This document shows positions 7,599 through 14,816 of a DNA stretch of 64,000 nt, in pieces. Numbering within the stretch: position 1 is the first letter of the stretch; each line of letters begins with the position of its first letter. A program made the position numbers and the translations under genes. The notes beneath the pieces are model-generated. The model was not told the DNA's origin, did not search any database, and saw nothing but the letters and a program-made list of their open reading frames with translations. This DNA is from Streptomyces aureus (GTDB lineage: Bacteria; Actinomycetota; Actinomycetes; Streptomycetales; Streptomycetaceae). The DNA lies in contig NZ_JNZD01000003.1 of the NCBI RefSeq assembly GCF_000725495.1, forward strand, positions 62,001 through 126,000. Direction: 5' to 3'.

Positions 7599-7843
7599 CC
7601 AATCTCCCCGCCCGCGCCCGCATGGTGGCCCACCTTCAGCAAGCCGGCCTCAGCACCGCCCGAGCCGAAGCCAACCTCGACGCCTACGCCCACGAGCTCG
7701 CCGAGCAGCAGCGCGAGCACCTCCGCCAGGACGGCTACGAACCCGACTGCGTCTGCGAGGGGTGCAGTGCCTGCCTCGCCCGCGACTACATCGACCTCAT
7801 CGACCCGAAAGTGCAGGACACCAGCCGTGACCACAGCAGTTGA
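7595..7843 (+). CDS. hypothetical protein, paralogue of the gene at 19343-19585
   Basis: 82 residues from GTG 7595. The block LQQAGLSTARAEANLDAYAHELAEQQ is nearly identical to the same block in the leftward gene at 19343-19585, and both end with an IDLIDPKV-type segment. The middle carries Cys residues (CVCEGCSAC) absent from the paralogue. Two copies in one element suggest a conserved accessory role; mostly helical, function unknown. Confidence 0.8.
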   Translation: MTNLPARARMVAHLQQAGLSTARAEANLDAYAHELAEQQREHLRQDGYEPDCVCEGCSACLARDYIDLIDPKVQDTSRDHSS

Positions 7844-8417
7844 CTTCGACGGCGTCATCCACACCTACGACCGAGGCTGGGCCGACGGCACCATCTACGG
7901 CGACTGGAAACCCGACGCCCTCGCCGGACTCCTCACCCTGCTGGAACGCGACGCCGTATTCATCCACACCACCCGCAACCCCCACCAGGTCGCCCGCTGG
8001 ATCGAGCGCACCTCCGGCCACAACATCGACTGCACCACCCGCCTGCCCCGCACCTGGTACGGACGCCGCAAGCCCTTCTGGAACACGCGCGGCCTGCTGC
8101 TCGTCACCGACCGGAAACTGGCCGCCACGGTCTACATCGACGACCGGGCGCACCGGTTCGAGGACTGGGCATCGACGATGGTCGCCCTCGGCGAGCCGGC
8201 CGAGCACTGGCCCGCCGCCCGGCGCGGCCTGTGCGACGCCGAGTCCGTCGGAGGCGACAGGTGCGACCGGCCCACGGACCACCGGCAGCACTCCTTCGAG
8301 GCCAACGATCCGGTTCGTGCCGCGATCCGGAAAGCGCGCGGCGACGACTGGGCACCGCAGACGCCGATCAGGTTCGGGCCCTGCGGCGAGGACCCGGACG
8401 GAGACGAGCAGCCATGA
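7827..8417 (+). CDS. HAD-superfamily phosphatase/hydrolase-like protein
   Basis: 196 residues from GTG 7827, overlapping the previous gene by 17 bases. HAD motif I is AVDFDGVIH (nucleophile Asp near residue 6, with the second Asp two residues on). Motif II-like FIHTTRN and motif IV-like VYIDDRAHRF follow in order. The C-terminal 50 residues (CDAESVGGDRCDRPTDHRQH) form a Cys/His-rich addition not typical of the family. It may act on nucleotides or polynucleotide ends. Confidence 0.82.
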   Translation: MTTAVDFDGVIHTYDRGWADGTIYGDWKPDALAGLLTLLERDAVFIHTTRNPHQVARWIERTSGHNIDCTTRLPRTWYGRRKPFWNTRGLLLVTDRKLAATVYIDDRAHRFEDWASTMVALGEPAEHWPAARRGLCDAESVGGDRCDRPTDHRQHSFEANDPVRAAIRKARGDDWAPQTPIRFGPCGEDPDGDEQP

Positions 8418-8569
8418 CTGCTGCTCCGCCCGGCGACCGCGACCCCAACTGGCGCGATGCCCCGGCCGCGCTCGAAGCCCTCTGCGATCGCGGAGCCGAA
8501 CTCCTCCACAGAGCCACCAGCCCCGACCGCGACACCACCACGCTCGAACCGCCCGAGGAGTACCTGTGA
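8414..8569 (+). CDS. small hypothetical protein (51 aa)
   Basis: ATG 8414 overlaps the HAD stop, and its own stop overlaps the next GTG. The product is acidic and helical (ALEALCDRGAELLHRAT) without membrane segment. Supported mainly by the coupled overlaps on both sides. Confidence 0.6.
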   Translation: MTAAPPGDRDPNWRDAPAALEALCDRGAELLHRATSPDRDTTTLEPPEEYL

Positions 8570-8949
8570 CCGACGCCCAGCTCAACCCCCGCCCCATGGT
8601 CGGCGTCGGCATGCCGGCCGCCCTCCACCTCGACGCGTTCGCCCGCGAGATCACCGACGCCTTCGACGCCGTCCCCTACCTCGTCGGATCGGCCGCCGTC
8701 GGCAAAAAGTGGCGGGACGTCGACGTCCGCCTGATCCTGGCCGACGACGAGTTCGACGCCCTGTTCCCGCCGGTCGCCCACGGCCAGCCCGACGGGCGCT
8801 GGGATCTGCTCTGTGCAGCCATCAGCGAACTCGCCCGGCAGCGCACCGGACTTCCCGTCGACTTTCAGATCCAGCGCCAGTCCTACGCCAACGACCGTTT
8901 CCCGGGGCCGCGTCACGCCCTCGGCCTGCACGACAGGAACGGCCAGTGA
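8566..8949 (+). CDS. nucleotidyltransferase-fold protein
   Basis: 127 residues from GTG 8566. PYLVGSAAVGKKWRDVDVRLIL fits the G-S-x(9-12)-D-x-D signature of the pol-beta nucleotidyltransferase superfamily, and LPVDFQIQ could be the strand carrying the third acidic residue. It lacks a visible C-terminal helical domain, so it resembles minimal or phage-encoded NTases. It may transfer a nucleotide to a small molecule or protein; the substrate cannot be read from sequence. Confidence 0.7.
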   Translation: MTDAQLNPRPMVGVGMPAALHLDAFAREITDAFDAVPYLVGSAAVGKKWRDVDVRLILADDEFDALFPPVAHGQPDGRWDLLCAAISELARQRTGLPVDFQIQRQSYANDRFPGPRHALGLHDRNGQ

Positions 8950-9209
8950 CCGGCCCGTCGCCCAAGCCCCGCGCTCTCACCGTCCGGCAGCGCGAGATCC
9001 TCCTCCTCGCAGCCGCCGGCCACACCGGCAAACAGATCGCCCGCATCCTCGGCGTCCGCAGCAGCAGCACCATCACCTACCACCTGACCAACGCATACCG
9101 GGCTCTCGGCGCCAAGGACGCCGCGCACGCTGTCGCACTGGCCATCCACCACGGGCACATCACTCTCGCCGAACTCGCCCGCATCGCAGGCATGGAGACC
9201 GCCGCATGA
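8946..9209 (+). CDS. LuxR-type HTH domain protein
   Basis: 87 residues from GTG 8946. LTVRQREILLLAAAGHTGKQIARILGVRSSSTITYHLTNAYRALG is a complete LuxR/GerE HTH without receiver or sensor domain. In phages such stand-alone domains act as small transcription factors. A short C-terminal helical tail follows. Coupled to both neighbours by GTGA/ATGA overlaps. Confidence 0.88.
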   Translation: MTGPSPKPRALTVRQREILLLAAAGHTGKQIARILGVRSSSTITYHLTNAYRALGAKDAAHAVALAIHHGHITLAELARIAGMETAA

Positions 9210-9571
9210 CCGCACAGACCGAGCAGGACTTCGACGGCTGTCACAGCGCGTGCCGCGGCAAGGGCGCCCACACGCTCATCTGGGGCGGCTGCGAACACGC
9301 GGCCCGGCCGGAGCCCACCGTCAGCATGTCCGTCGTCTACCAGGACACCGACGGTCAGCCGTCGATCGGCTTCGACGAGTACACCGTCCGGCAGCTCGCC
9401 GACCTCATCGAGCCTGCTCTGCGCGCGGTCGCTATCCGGCTCGGCCCGAACGCGCTCGCCATGCTCCAACGCGGCGAACCCGTCGGCCTGTCCGGCGGCG
9501 AGTACGCCGACCTCGCCCGCCAGGCCGCGCACGCGATCGTCCACCGGAACGAGCAGGAGACCCCCGCATGA
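9206..9571 (+). CDS. hypothetical protein with N-terminal Cys/His segment
   Basis: 121 residues, ATGA overlap. It starts with C-x3-C and later C-x-H residues (GCHSACRGKGAHTLIWGGCEH), a likely metal-binding hook. A strand-helix segment follows (EYTVRQLADLIEPALRAVAIRLG). The C-terminus is helical. I do not recognise the family. Confidence 0.72.
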   Translation: MTAQTEQDFDGCHSACRGKGAHTLIWGGCEHAARPEPTVSMSVVYQDTDGQPSIGFDEYTVRQLADLIEPALRAVAIRLGPNALAMLQRGEPVGLSGGEYADLARQAAHAIVHRNEQETPA

Positions 9572-10017
9572 CCACAGCCCAATTCGCAGCCACCTACGCC
9601 GCTCTCACCGCAGCCCACGAGGTCGGCGACCACTGGATTCAGACGGACGAGCTCGCCGTCCACAAGGGCAGAGCCAACAGCAACGGCGCCAAGGCGTGCA
9701 CCGAGCACGTCCTCACCTACACCGCCACCCAAGCCGCGGCCCTCTACGCCGTGCAGCGCGCCACCGGGATGCGCCTGTCCTGGCGCCGGGCCGCTCTCGC
9801 ACTCGCTGTGTCCGCAGCCACCCACTACATCGCTGACCGACAGGGCGGCCACTGGCAGGACGAGCACCCGCGAGGCATCGTCCGCGTCGCCGCCGCCACC
9901 GGACACGCAGGGTGGCTCCAACGCGACCCGCACGCCGGCTATCTCATGGACCAGGCCTGGCACAAGGGCTGGATCCTCATCGCAGCCCTGATCGCGGCAG
10001 GAGGTGAGCAGCGATGA
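9568..10017 (+). CDS. DUF3307-like integral membrane protein
   Basis: 149 residues. AAHEVGDHWIQTDELAVHKG resembles the DUF3307 opening (H-x2-G-D-x-x-x-Q-T...K), and CTEHVLTYTATQ provides the second conserved His. Further hydrophobic helices follow (LALAVSAATHYIADR, WILIAALIAAGG). Conserved His/Asp residues near helix ends suggest a metal-dependent membrane enzyme or channel-like fold; role in the phage unknown. Confidence 0.65.
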   Translation: MTTAQFAATYAALTAAHEVGDHWIQTDELAVHKGRANSNGAKACTEHVLTYTATQAAALYAVQRATGMRLSWRRAALALAVSAATHYIADRQGGHWQDEHPRGIVRVAAATGHAGWLQRDPHAGYLMDQAWHKGWILIAALIAAGGEQR

Positions 10018-10340
10018 CCGACATGATTCGCGCCCCGTGGACGCCCGAACAGGTCGCCGCGCTCAACGCCTTCCAGGCGCACAGCGGCATGCATCCGTTC
10101 ACCTGCGGCAACGACCACGCCACACCGGACCTGCACCTCGTCGCCCACGAGGACGGTTGGCACTGCTGGCTCCCCAACTGTCACTACCGGCAAGACTGGG
10201 CCCACGCCTTCATGGCCGACCCGAACACCTGGCCTCAGCCCCTGTCTGCGGCCAGGCCGTGTCCAGCGTGCCGGCGCGCCGACCAAGCCGGACTCGCACC
10301 CAGCGAGCAGCACCCCGGCTGCGTAAATCCGAAGCATTGA
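10014..10340 (+). CDS. Cys/His-rich zinc-binding protein
   Basis: 108 residues, the last of the overlapped run. The middle has HPFTCGNDH, WHCWLPNCHYRQDW and then CPACRRAD, matching the small phage proteins with a degenerate zinc ribbon that carry TCG-N-x-H and W-x-C-P/x-C-x-Y-x-Q-x-W. It probably binds two zinc ions. It ends before a hairpin and a 279-base gap. Confidence 0.72.
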   Translation: MTDMIRAPWTPEQVAALNAFQAHSGMHPFTCGNDHATPDLHLVAHEDGWHCWLPNCHYRQDWAHAFMADPNTWPQPLSAARPCPACRRADQAGLAPSEQHPGCVNPKH

Positions 10341-10381
10341 CCCCCGCGGCACCCGCACGGTGGCCCTGCCGCGCTCCACCT

Positions 10382-10411
10382 CCGCCCCGCCCTCACCGAG
10401 GTGCGGGGCGG
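10382..10411 (+). terminator. stem-loop closing the first early operon
   Basis: Arms ccgccccgc/gcggggcgg with a 12-nt loop, 42 bases after the stop at 10340. It occupies the gap before the Fic gene and has no U-tract. Confidence 0.6.
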
Positions 10412-10518
10412 CCGTGTGCTTGGAGGCTCGCGGCGCGCCTGGCACCGCCCGCCCCGAATCGGCGGTGCAGCCGAAGCATCAAAATTCAGCCAGGGACCAC
10501 GCCTGGCCGACCACCGAC

Positions 10519-10546
10519 TTGCCCCTCAACGTGCCCCCGATACACT
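10519..10546 (+). promoter_or_regulatory. candidate promoter for the Fic gene
   Basis: TTGCCC, a 16-base spacer, then TACACT, about 75 bases before the GTG at 10620. A second candidate, TGGACA-N18-TATACA (10546-10575), overlaps it. The flanking 60 bases are much richer in A/T than the window average. Confidence 0.45.
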
Positions 10547-10619
10547 GGACAAAAATAGGCTCCACAATCTATACAGAGCCTTCTGAGCTGCAAAAACACA
10601 ACACAAGTAGGGGACGCCG

Positions 10620-11798
10620 GTGCGGTCATACGAGGAGTCACACCCATGGATCAACTTCCTCCTAGACCTGAAGCAGCTTGACCACAAGTGCTGGATGCTC
10701 GTCGGCGAAGCCGTCTCCAAGCTCGACCACATCGCCGGCGTCCCCCTCCAGCCGTCAGTCGCCGCCGAGCTCAACCGGATCTACCTGACCAAAGGCGCCC
10801 ACGCGACCACCCAGATCGAGGGCAACACCCTGTCCGAGAAGCAGGTGCGCCAGCGCGTCGACCACGAACTCGACCTCCCCCCGTCACAGGAATACCTGGG
10901 GCAGGAAGTTGACAACGTGATCAAGGGCTACAACCTGATCATTGACGACGTCCTGGAGAAGCGCTCCCTTCACCTGACGGTCGAGCGCATCCAAAAGTTC
11001 AACGAGATCGTCCTCGAAGGACTCACCGACACCGAAGGCCAAGCTGGCCAGATCCGGACCACCAGCGTGGTCGTCGGGGCGCACTACCGCGGGGCCCCCG
11101 CTGAAGACTGCGCGTACCTGCTGGACCGCCTCTGCCACTGGCTCGAAGACCTGCGCACCGAGACGCTGGGCACCATCTATGAGAAGCCCGTCGCAGTCCT
11201 GTCAGCGATTCTGGCCCACCTCTACGTCGCCTGGATCCACCCCTTCGAGGACGGCAACGGCCGAACCGCCCGCCTCGTCGAATTCCAGCTACTGGTTCGC
11301 TCCGGTGCGCCGACGGTCGCTGCGCACGTGCTGGCCGACCACTACAACAAGACGCGCAGCGCCTACTACCGTGAGCTGCGACGTACGAGCGAGGTCACGC
11401 CGCACAACGTCAACGCTTTCATCGCATACGCCCTGCAGGGCCTGGTCGACGGGCTTCGTCAGCAGATCGAAGAGATCCAGGCACAGCAGCTCGGCGTGAC
11501 GTGGGTCAACTTCGTCCATGCCGCCTTCCGGGACAAGCACACGCCCGCCTGCGCGCGTCAACGTCTGCTCGTGCTCAGCCTCCCGGTGGCTGAGTCGACG
11601 CCGAAAGCGTCCATTCGCGAGCTGACACCCCAGCTGGCCTTGGCCTACGCTGGCAAGCAGGACAAGGCTGTGACACGAGATGTGAACGCGCTGGAGGCGA
11701 TGGGGCTTCTGGCCAAGGGCAAGCAGGGTGTCGTGACGACCGTTCGGCCCCGCGTTAACCGGCTTCGGGCTTTCATGCCGCTCGTCGCGAACGACTAG
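10620..11798 (+). CDS. Fic-family protein (AMP transferase-like) with N-terminal inhibitory motif
   Basis: 392 residues from GTG 10620. The active loop HPFEDGNGRTAR (His207) matches HPFx2GNGRx2R exactly, so an adenylyltransferase-type reaction on a protein hydroxyl is expected. T63-T-Q-I-E67-G68 fits the inhibitory (S/T)xxxE(G/N) helix at the N-terminus, so it is a self-contained class II Fic needing no separate antitoxin. The C-terminal third is winged-helix-like (SIRELTPQLALAY...VTRDVNALEAMGLL). It has its own promoter and terminator, behaving as independent cargo: a defence, exclusion or host-control factor. Confidence 0.95.
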   Translation: MRSYEESHPWINFLLDLKQLDHKCWMLVGEAVSKLDHIAGVPLQPSVAAELNRIYLTKGAHATTQIEGNTLSEKQVRQRVDHELDLPPSQEYLGQEVDNVIKGYNLIIDDVLEKRSLHLTVERIQKFNEIVLEGLTDTEGQAGQIRTTSVVVGAHYRGAPAEDCAYLLDRLCHWLEDLRTETLGTIYEKPVAVLSAILAHLYVAWIHPFEDGNGRTARLVEFQLLVRSGAPTVAAHVLADHYNKTRSAYYRELRRTSEVTPHNVNAFIAYALQGLVDGLRQQIEEIQAQQLGVTWVNFVHAAFRDKHTPACARQRLLVLSLPVAESTPKASIRELTPQLALAYAGKQDKAVTRDVNALEAMGLLAKGKQGVVTTVRPRVNRLRAFMPLVAND

Positions 11799-11842
11799 AA
11801 GGCCAGCGCCGTCGGGCGCACCGCTTGATCCCGCAGACGGAA

Positions 11843-11873
11843 GGTCCCTGCCGGCTTCCCAACGGCAGGGGCC
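11843..11873. terminator. bidirectional terminator between convergent genes
   Basis: Arms ggtccctgccg/cggcaggggcc (one G-T mismatch) between the Fic stop (11798) and the leftward gene ending at 11888. Confidence 0.7.
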
Positions 11874-11887
11874 TTCGCCTTGTCTGG

Positions 11888-12163
11888 CTACTCGGCGGGG
11901 TCCTCGGTCTCGTGCCGGACCGCCTTCTTCACGGCCATCTCGACGCTCATCCGGTTCTCCCCGGTTGCCTTCGCATGTGCGGTGATGGCGCCCTGCACTG
12001 CGGCGGATGCCTCCCGCCACCGCTTCCACTGCGCGTTGTGCTCGGCGTCGGCGAGCCCGGCCATCCGGGCGCGCGCTTCTTCAGCGTCGCGTTCGAGGTT
12101 GATCAGATCATCGGGGAGGTCCACGGCGATGATCTTAAGTGGGCGGCAGAGAGCCCCCACCAC
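11888..12163 (-). CDS. hypothetical helical protein, last gene of leftward operon
   Basis: 91 residues if started at GTG 12163; a shorter form could start at an internal GTG just before DLPDDLINLERDAEEARARM. No convincing ribosome site supports either. The body is coiled-coil-like and charged (AEHNAQWKRWREASAAVQGAI), similar in style to small Streptomyces phage proteins that follow DUF6221 genes. No catalytic motif. Confidence 0.6.
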   Translation of the reverse strand: MVGALCRPLKIIAVDLPDDLINLERDAEEARARMAGLADAEHNAQWKRWREASAAVQGAITAHAKATGENRMSVEMAVKKAVRHETEDPAE

Positions 12164-12213
12164 GGCGCGCGGCAGGGGCTCGGGCGTGGGGTGTCAGCCC
12201 CAGGCGGCGTCAC

Positions 12214-12612
12214 TCACGGACGCCACTTCTCCCGGTAGCCGGGGCGGTCAGCGTAGGGCAGGGCGAGCAGGCGCAGCGTGGGGCATGGCGGTTCGTGCTC
12301 ACAGTTCGAGCAGAACAGTTCACTGGCACCCTCGCTGTGCAGGGTGACCAACTGCCGCTTCGCTTCGATCTCGCGCACCACCCGAGCCGGATCGTGCTCG
12401 GCGATGTGGGCAGCAATGGCAAAGGGCACGCTTTCCTCCTCGCCGAGGAGTGCTTCGTTGGCCTCGGAGTGGAGGCTGCCGAGATTGTCCTCAAACGGTC
12501 CCTTCGCAACCCACCTCCCGTCCTTGCAGAACTCGGCGTCGCAGGCCTCCGTCACGAGCCGCTGGTCCTCGTCGAGCTGCTCGCCGAACCACTGCACGAG
12601 GTCATCCATCAT
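12214..12612 (-). CDS. DUF6221 family protein (copy 1)
   Basis: 132 residues. The start MDDLVQWFGEQLDEDQRL and the core AAHIAEHDPARVVREIEAKRQLV are DUF6221 hallmarks. The C-terminus has C-x2-C-x4-PC (LFCSNCEHEPPC), a probable zinc site. The 5' end overlaps the upstream gene. A second, more divergent DUF6221 lies at 23152-23580. Function unknown; typical of Streptomyces prophages and integrative elements. Confidence 0.85.
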   Translation of the reverse strand: MMDDLVQWFGEQLDEDQRLVTEACDAEFCKDGRWVAKGPFEDNLGSLHSEANEALLGEEESVPFAIAAHIAEHDPARVVREIEAKRQLVTLHSEGASELFCSNCEHEPPCPTLRLLALPYADRPGYREKWRP

Positions 12613-12820
12613 TGGCCTCCGTCATCGCCTGGTCCAGGCGGCCCCGGAGCCCGTTCACCGCGGCGGTGCCCAGGTCAGAGAGCAGCTGTGGGTCCAGCCC
12701 GAGTTCCGCCGTCCGACACCCCTCGACCACCCCCCGCATCACCTCGAAGGCCAAGTCGAGCCACTGCTTCTCGGTCAGGTAGTCGGGCTTGGTGACTGGC
12801 AGTTCTAACGTTCGCGACAT
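12602..12820 (-). CDS. hypothetical protein (72 aa)
   Basis: The start is taken at ATG 12820, which has a perfect AAGGAG 6 bases upstream. A longer form from 12886 would overlap the stop of the GIY-YIG/GntR gene (TGATG), so both starts may serve. The product is helical and acidic (TEKQWLDLAFEVMRGVVEGCRTAELGLD) with no named domain. Confidence 0.68.
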   Translation of the reverse strand: MSRTLELPVTKPDYLTEKQWLDLAFEVMRGVVEGCRTAELGLDPQLLSDLGTAAVNGLRGRLDQAMTEANDG

Positions 12821-12885
12821 GGCCGCTCCTTCGTCTCGTGAGGCGAGGTCGGTCCGCTTGCCCGGCTGCTGTTCGTAGGTAGGCA

Positions 12886-13491
12886 TCAGGACAGTGTGAC
12901 GAAGTACCGGGTGCCCGACCCAACGCCCTGCCGTTCTACCCTGCCTGCGGAAGCCAGCCGTCGAAGTGCGCGATGCACCGTGTTGGTCGACACGCCGAAG
13001 CGGTTGACCAGCTCGGCGACACGGGGGAGTTGGTTGCCGCAGCGCAGTCGCCCAGCCGTCACGTCGGCCGTCAGGGTCTCAGCGACGGCTTGGTCCATGT
13101 TCCGCCAGGGGCGCCCCGGTGGGCGGAACCCGCCGCCGGTGGCCTCGTGGAAGCGCTGCATGTTCACCATCGGACACGGCGTCTCCCCAGGCGCCTGTTC
13201 ACGAAGAGGCGACGGCGCACCGCCCGAGTTGTACAACGGGGCTTGGGTGCGGATGACGCGCAGCTCGGCCGCCGCCGCAACGTCCCGCCCAGTGAGCCAG
13301 TCGACGCTGACGCGTGCCGCGCGCGGCCACCACGATGTCGCCGCGTACTGCCGATGCCGCGCCCACCGCGTCTTGGGATCGTCCGTAATGCCGACGTAGA
13401 GCAGCCGGTCCACGTCGTCGAAGAACTGATAGAGCGCCGTCTGTCCCGGCCGGGCGGCGGGGGCGGCGATGCGGTCGTTCGCTACGCTCAA
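12886..13491 (-). CDS. GIY-YIG nuclease domain fused to GntR-type winged helix
   Basis: 201 residues. Residues 17-95 match a GIY-YIG fold: ALYQFFDDVDRLLYVGITDDPKTRWARHRQ with a later conserved E (AELRVIRTQ) and N (LYN). Residues 135-200 are a GntR winged helix: LTADVTAGRLRCGNQLPRVAELVNRFGVSTNTVHRALRRLASAG. The combination suggests a sequence-guided nickase or a regulator that uses the GIY-YIG fold for binding. In Streptomyces integrative elements GntR proteins (KorSA type) repress transfer and replication genes, so it may control the divergent operon at 14072. Confidence 0.85.
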   Translation of the reverse strand: MSVANDRIAAPAARPGQTALYQFFDDVDRLLYVGITDDPKTRWARHRQYAATSWWPRAARVSVDWLTGRDVAAAAELRVIRTQAPLYNSGGAPSPLREQAPGETPCPMVNMQRFHEATGGGFRPPGRPWRNMDQAVAETLTADVTAGRLRCGNQLPRVAELVNRFGVSTNTVHRALRRLASAGRVERQGVGSGTRYFVTLS

Positions 13492-13562
13492 GGGAGCGCC
13501 TCTCTCTTGCTTGGGTCTGGCTGCTTCGCGGCCGGGCGGTCTTTCACACCGCTCGGCCGTAT

Positions 13563-13871
13563 CTACTTCTCCGACGCGTCGTCAGTCTTCTTCGGCGGGC
13601 GCTTACTTCCGCGTAGCCCCTTGCCGATCTGCTGCGCACGCTCCGGCGTCACCTCGCCGATGATGCTGGCGATCTCGGGCCACGTCTTCTGCTGCTCGTC
13701 TCGCAGCTCCCGCACGCTGGCCTGCCGAAGCTCACGCAGTCGCGCGTGATACGTGGGCCAGTCCTTCAGTGCCTGCGAGACAGCGGTGGTGCGCGCGGCC
13801 GGGTCTTCGATGGCTTCGAACGCCGCAAGAGCTTCCAACAGCCTCTTCACCTCCTCGGATTGTTCCGTCAC
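13563..13871 (-). CDS. sigma-70 region-4-like HTH regulator heading leftward operon A
   Basis: 102 residues from GTG 13871, chosen over an upstream frame extension because AAAGGAGA sits just before it. The N-terminal half is a coiled helix pair. Residues 60-90 (TWPEIASIIGEVTPERAQQIGKGLRG) look like a sigma region-4 recognition helix (x-x-ER-x-QI). The basic tail is KRPPKKTD. It is the first gene leftward from the 17-bp inverted repeat at 13914-13959 and is a candidate ligand of it. Confidence 0.72.
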   Translation of the reverse strand: MTEQSEEVKRLLEALAAFEAIEDPAARTTAVSQALKDWPTYHARLRELRQASVRELRDEQQKTWPEIASIIGEVTPERAQQIGKGLRGSKRPPKKTDDASEK

Positions 13872-13913
13872 GCCGGGCTCTCCTTTCCTGCCCGAGAGCA
13901 CGACCGGACAACA

Positions 13914-13959
13914 CAAACCCTAGGGCTTGCGCTGCTCCCTGGGCAAGCCCTAGGGTTTG
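13914..13959. promoter_or_regulatory. 17-bp perfect inverted repeat in divergent promoter region A
   Basis: Arms 13914-13930 and 13943-13959 (caaaccctagggcttgc and its complement) flank a 12-base spacer. Each arm contains a near-palindromic half-site AAaCCCTAGGGcTT; half-site centres are 30 bp apart, about three helical turns. On both strands the repeat gives TTG(C/C)(C/G)C-N18-TAGGGT, so it can read as two symmetric overlapping promoters, one for each divergent operon. A strong operator candidate for the HTH protein at 13563 or the GntR fusion. Confidence 0.75.
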
Positions 13960-14071
13960 GCTCGTGAGGTCGGGCGCACTCCTCGATCTCGCACCAACAG
14001 AACGGCCCGGACAGGAGCAGCAACTCCTGTCCGGGCCGGCCGAATCCCCTGAGCTACCAGGAGAAACAGCC

Positions 14072-14539
14072 GTGGACCACCGTACCGATCAGACCGGGGA
14101 GCAGCACAGCCCCACGGGCGAGGCCACCCTCCGCGCCCTCCTCATCACGATGGCCGACCGCCTCAAGGGTGAGGTCCCGGGCGACCCGATGATCGAAGCG
14201 CACCGCCTCGACCTCGCCCGCGAACTCGCCGGCCGGGACACCGACCTGCGGGACGCGCTCCTTGCCCGCACCGTCCACGTCGCACCCGACGCCACCCGCG
14301 GCGAGTACGCGGGCGTCCTCCTCGCCGTCGCCGACACCCTCGACCTCCCCGCCCGGTACGCCGCCGCTGTGCAGAAGTGCCGCGACATCGCGCAGCAGGT
14401 CGGCGTGAAGAACTGCGACGACAGCGCCGAGTGGCGCGCCGCCGAAATCGCGGCCAACGAGCTGTGGACCAAGGCTCGCGAAGCCGGACACACCACCGCC
14501 ACGCTCATGGCCACCAGCGCGATCAAGGCCGACGGCTGA
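14072..14539 (+). CDS. hypothetical protein heading the spd-like operon
   Basis: 155 residues from GTG 14072 with CAGGAG 8 bases upstream. All-helical, acidic: LRALLITMADRLKGEVPGDPMIEAHRLDLARELAG, then AEWRAAEIAANELWTKAREAGHTTATLM. No membrane segment. Similar soluble proteins precede the small basic protein and SpdB homologues in Streptomyces integrative elements. The stop overlaps the next start (TGATG). Confidence 0.75.
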   Translation: MDHRTDQTGEQHSPTGEATLRALLITMADRLKGEVPGDPMIEAHRLDLARELAGRDTDLRDALLARTVHVAPDATRGEYAGVLLAVADTLDLPARYAAAVQKCRDIAQQVGVKNCDDSAEWRAAEIAANELWTKAREAGHTTATLMATSAIKADG

Positions 14540-14742
14540 TGGGCTGGCTGGATCGCATCCTCGGCGACGACCGCCAACGCGCCAAGACCCAGTACGCCGG
14601 CCGCGAGTCCGCCAGCGACAGCGCCGCCCGCTCCCGCCGTAACGGCCACCGCAACCGAGGCGCCGCCCGCGCTGCCCGCAGAGGCCAGGACTGGGAGACC
14701 GCGGACCGCGACCGCGAGACCGGCCGCCGCACCCCCCGCTGA
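14539..14742 (+). CDS. small highly charged protein (67 aa)
   Basis: ATG 14539 in a TGATG overlap. It starts MGWLDRILGDDRQ and then is dominated by Arg, Asp, Ala and Gly (RSRRNGHRNRGAARAARRGQDWE). Short basic proteins of this style sit just upstream of spdB-like genes in conjugative elements. Probably nucleic-acid-binding or disordered; function unknown. Confidence 0.7.
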   Translation: MGWLDRILGDDRQRAKTQYAGRESASDSAARSRRNGHRNRGAARAARRGQDWETADRDRETGRRTPR

Positions 14743-14754
14743 CCACACCGCCCG

Positions 14755-14788
14755 CCGCCCTCTCGCGACCTTCCCCGCGAGAGGGCGG
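14755..14788 (+). terminator. 13-bp stem-loop before the SpdB-like gene
   Basis: Perfect arms ccgccctctcgcg/cgcgagagggcgg with loop accttccc, between 14742 and the GTG at 14817. Confidence 0.6.
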
Positions 14789-14816
14789 CCCCATCTCCAG
14801 CCACCCGGAGACCACC

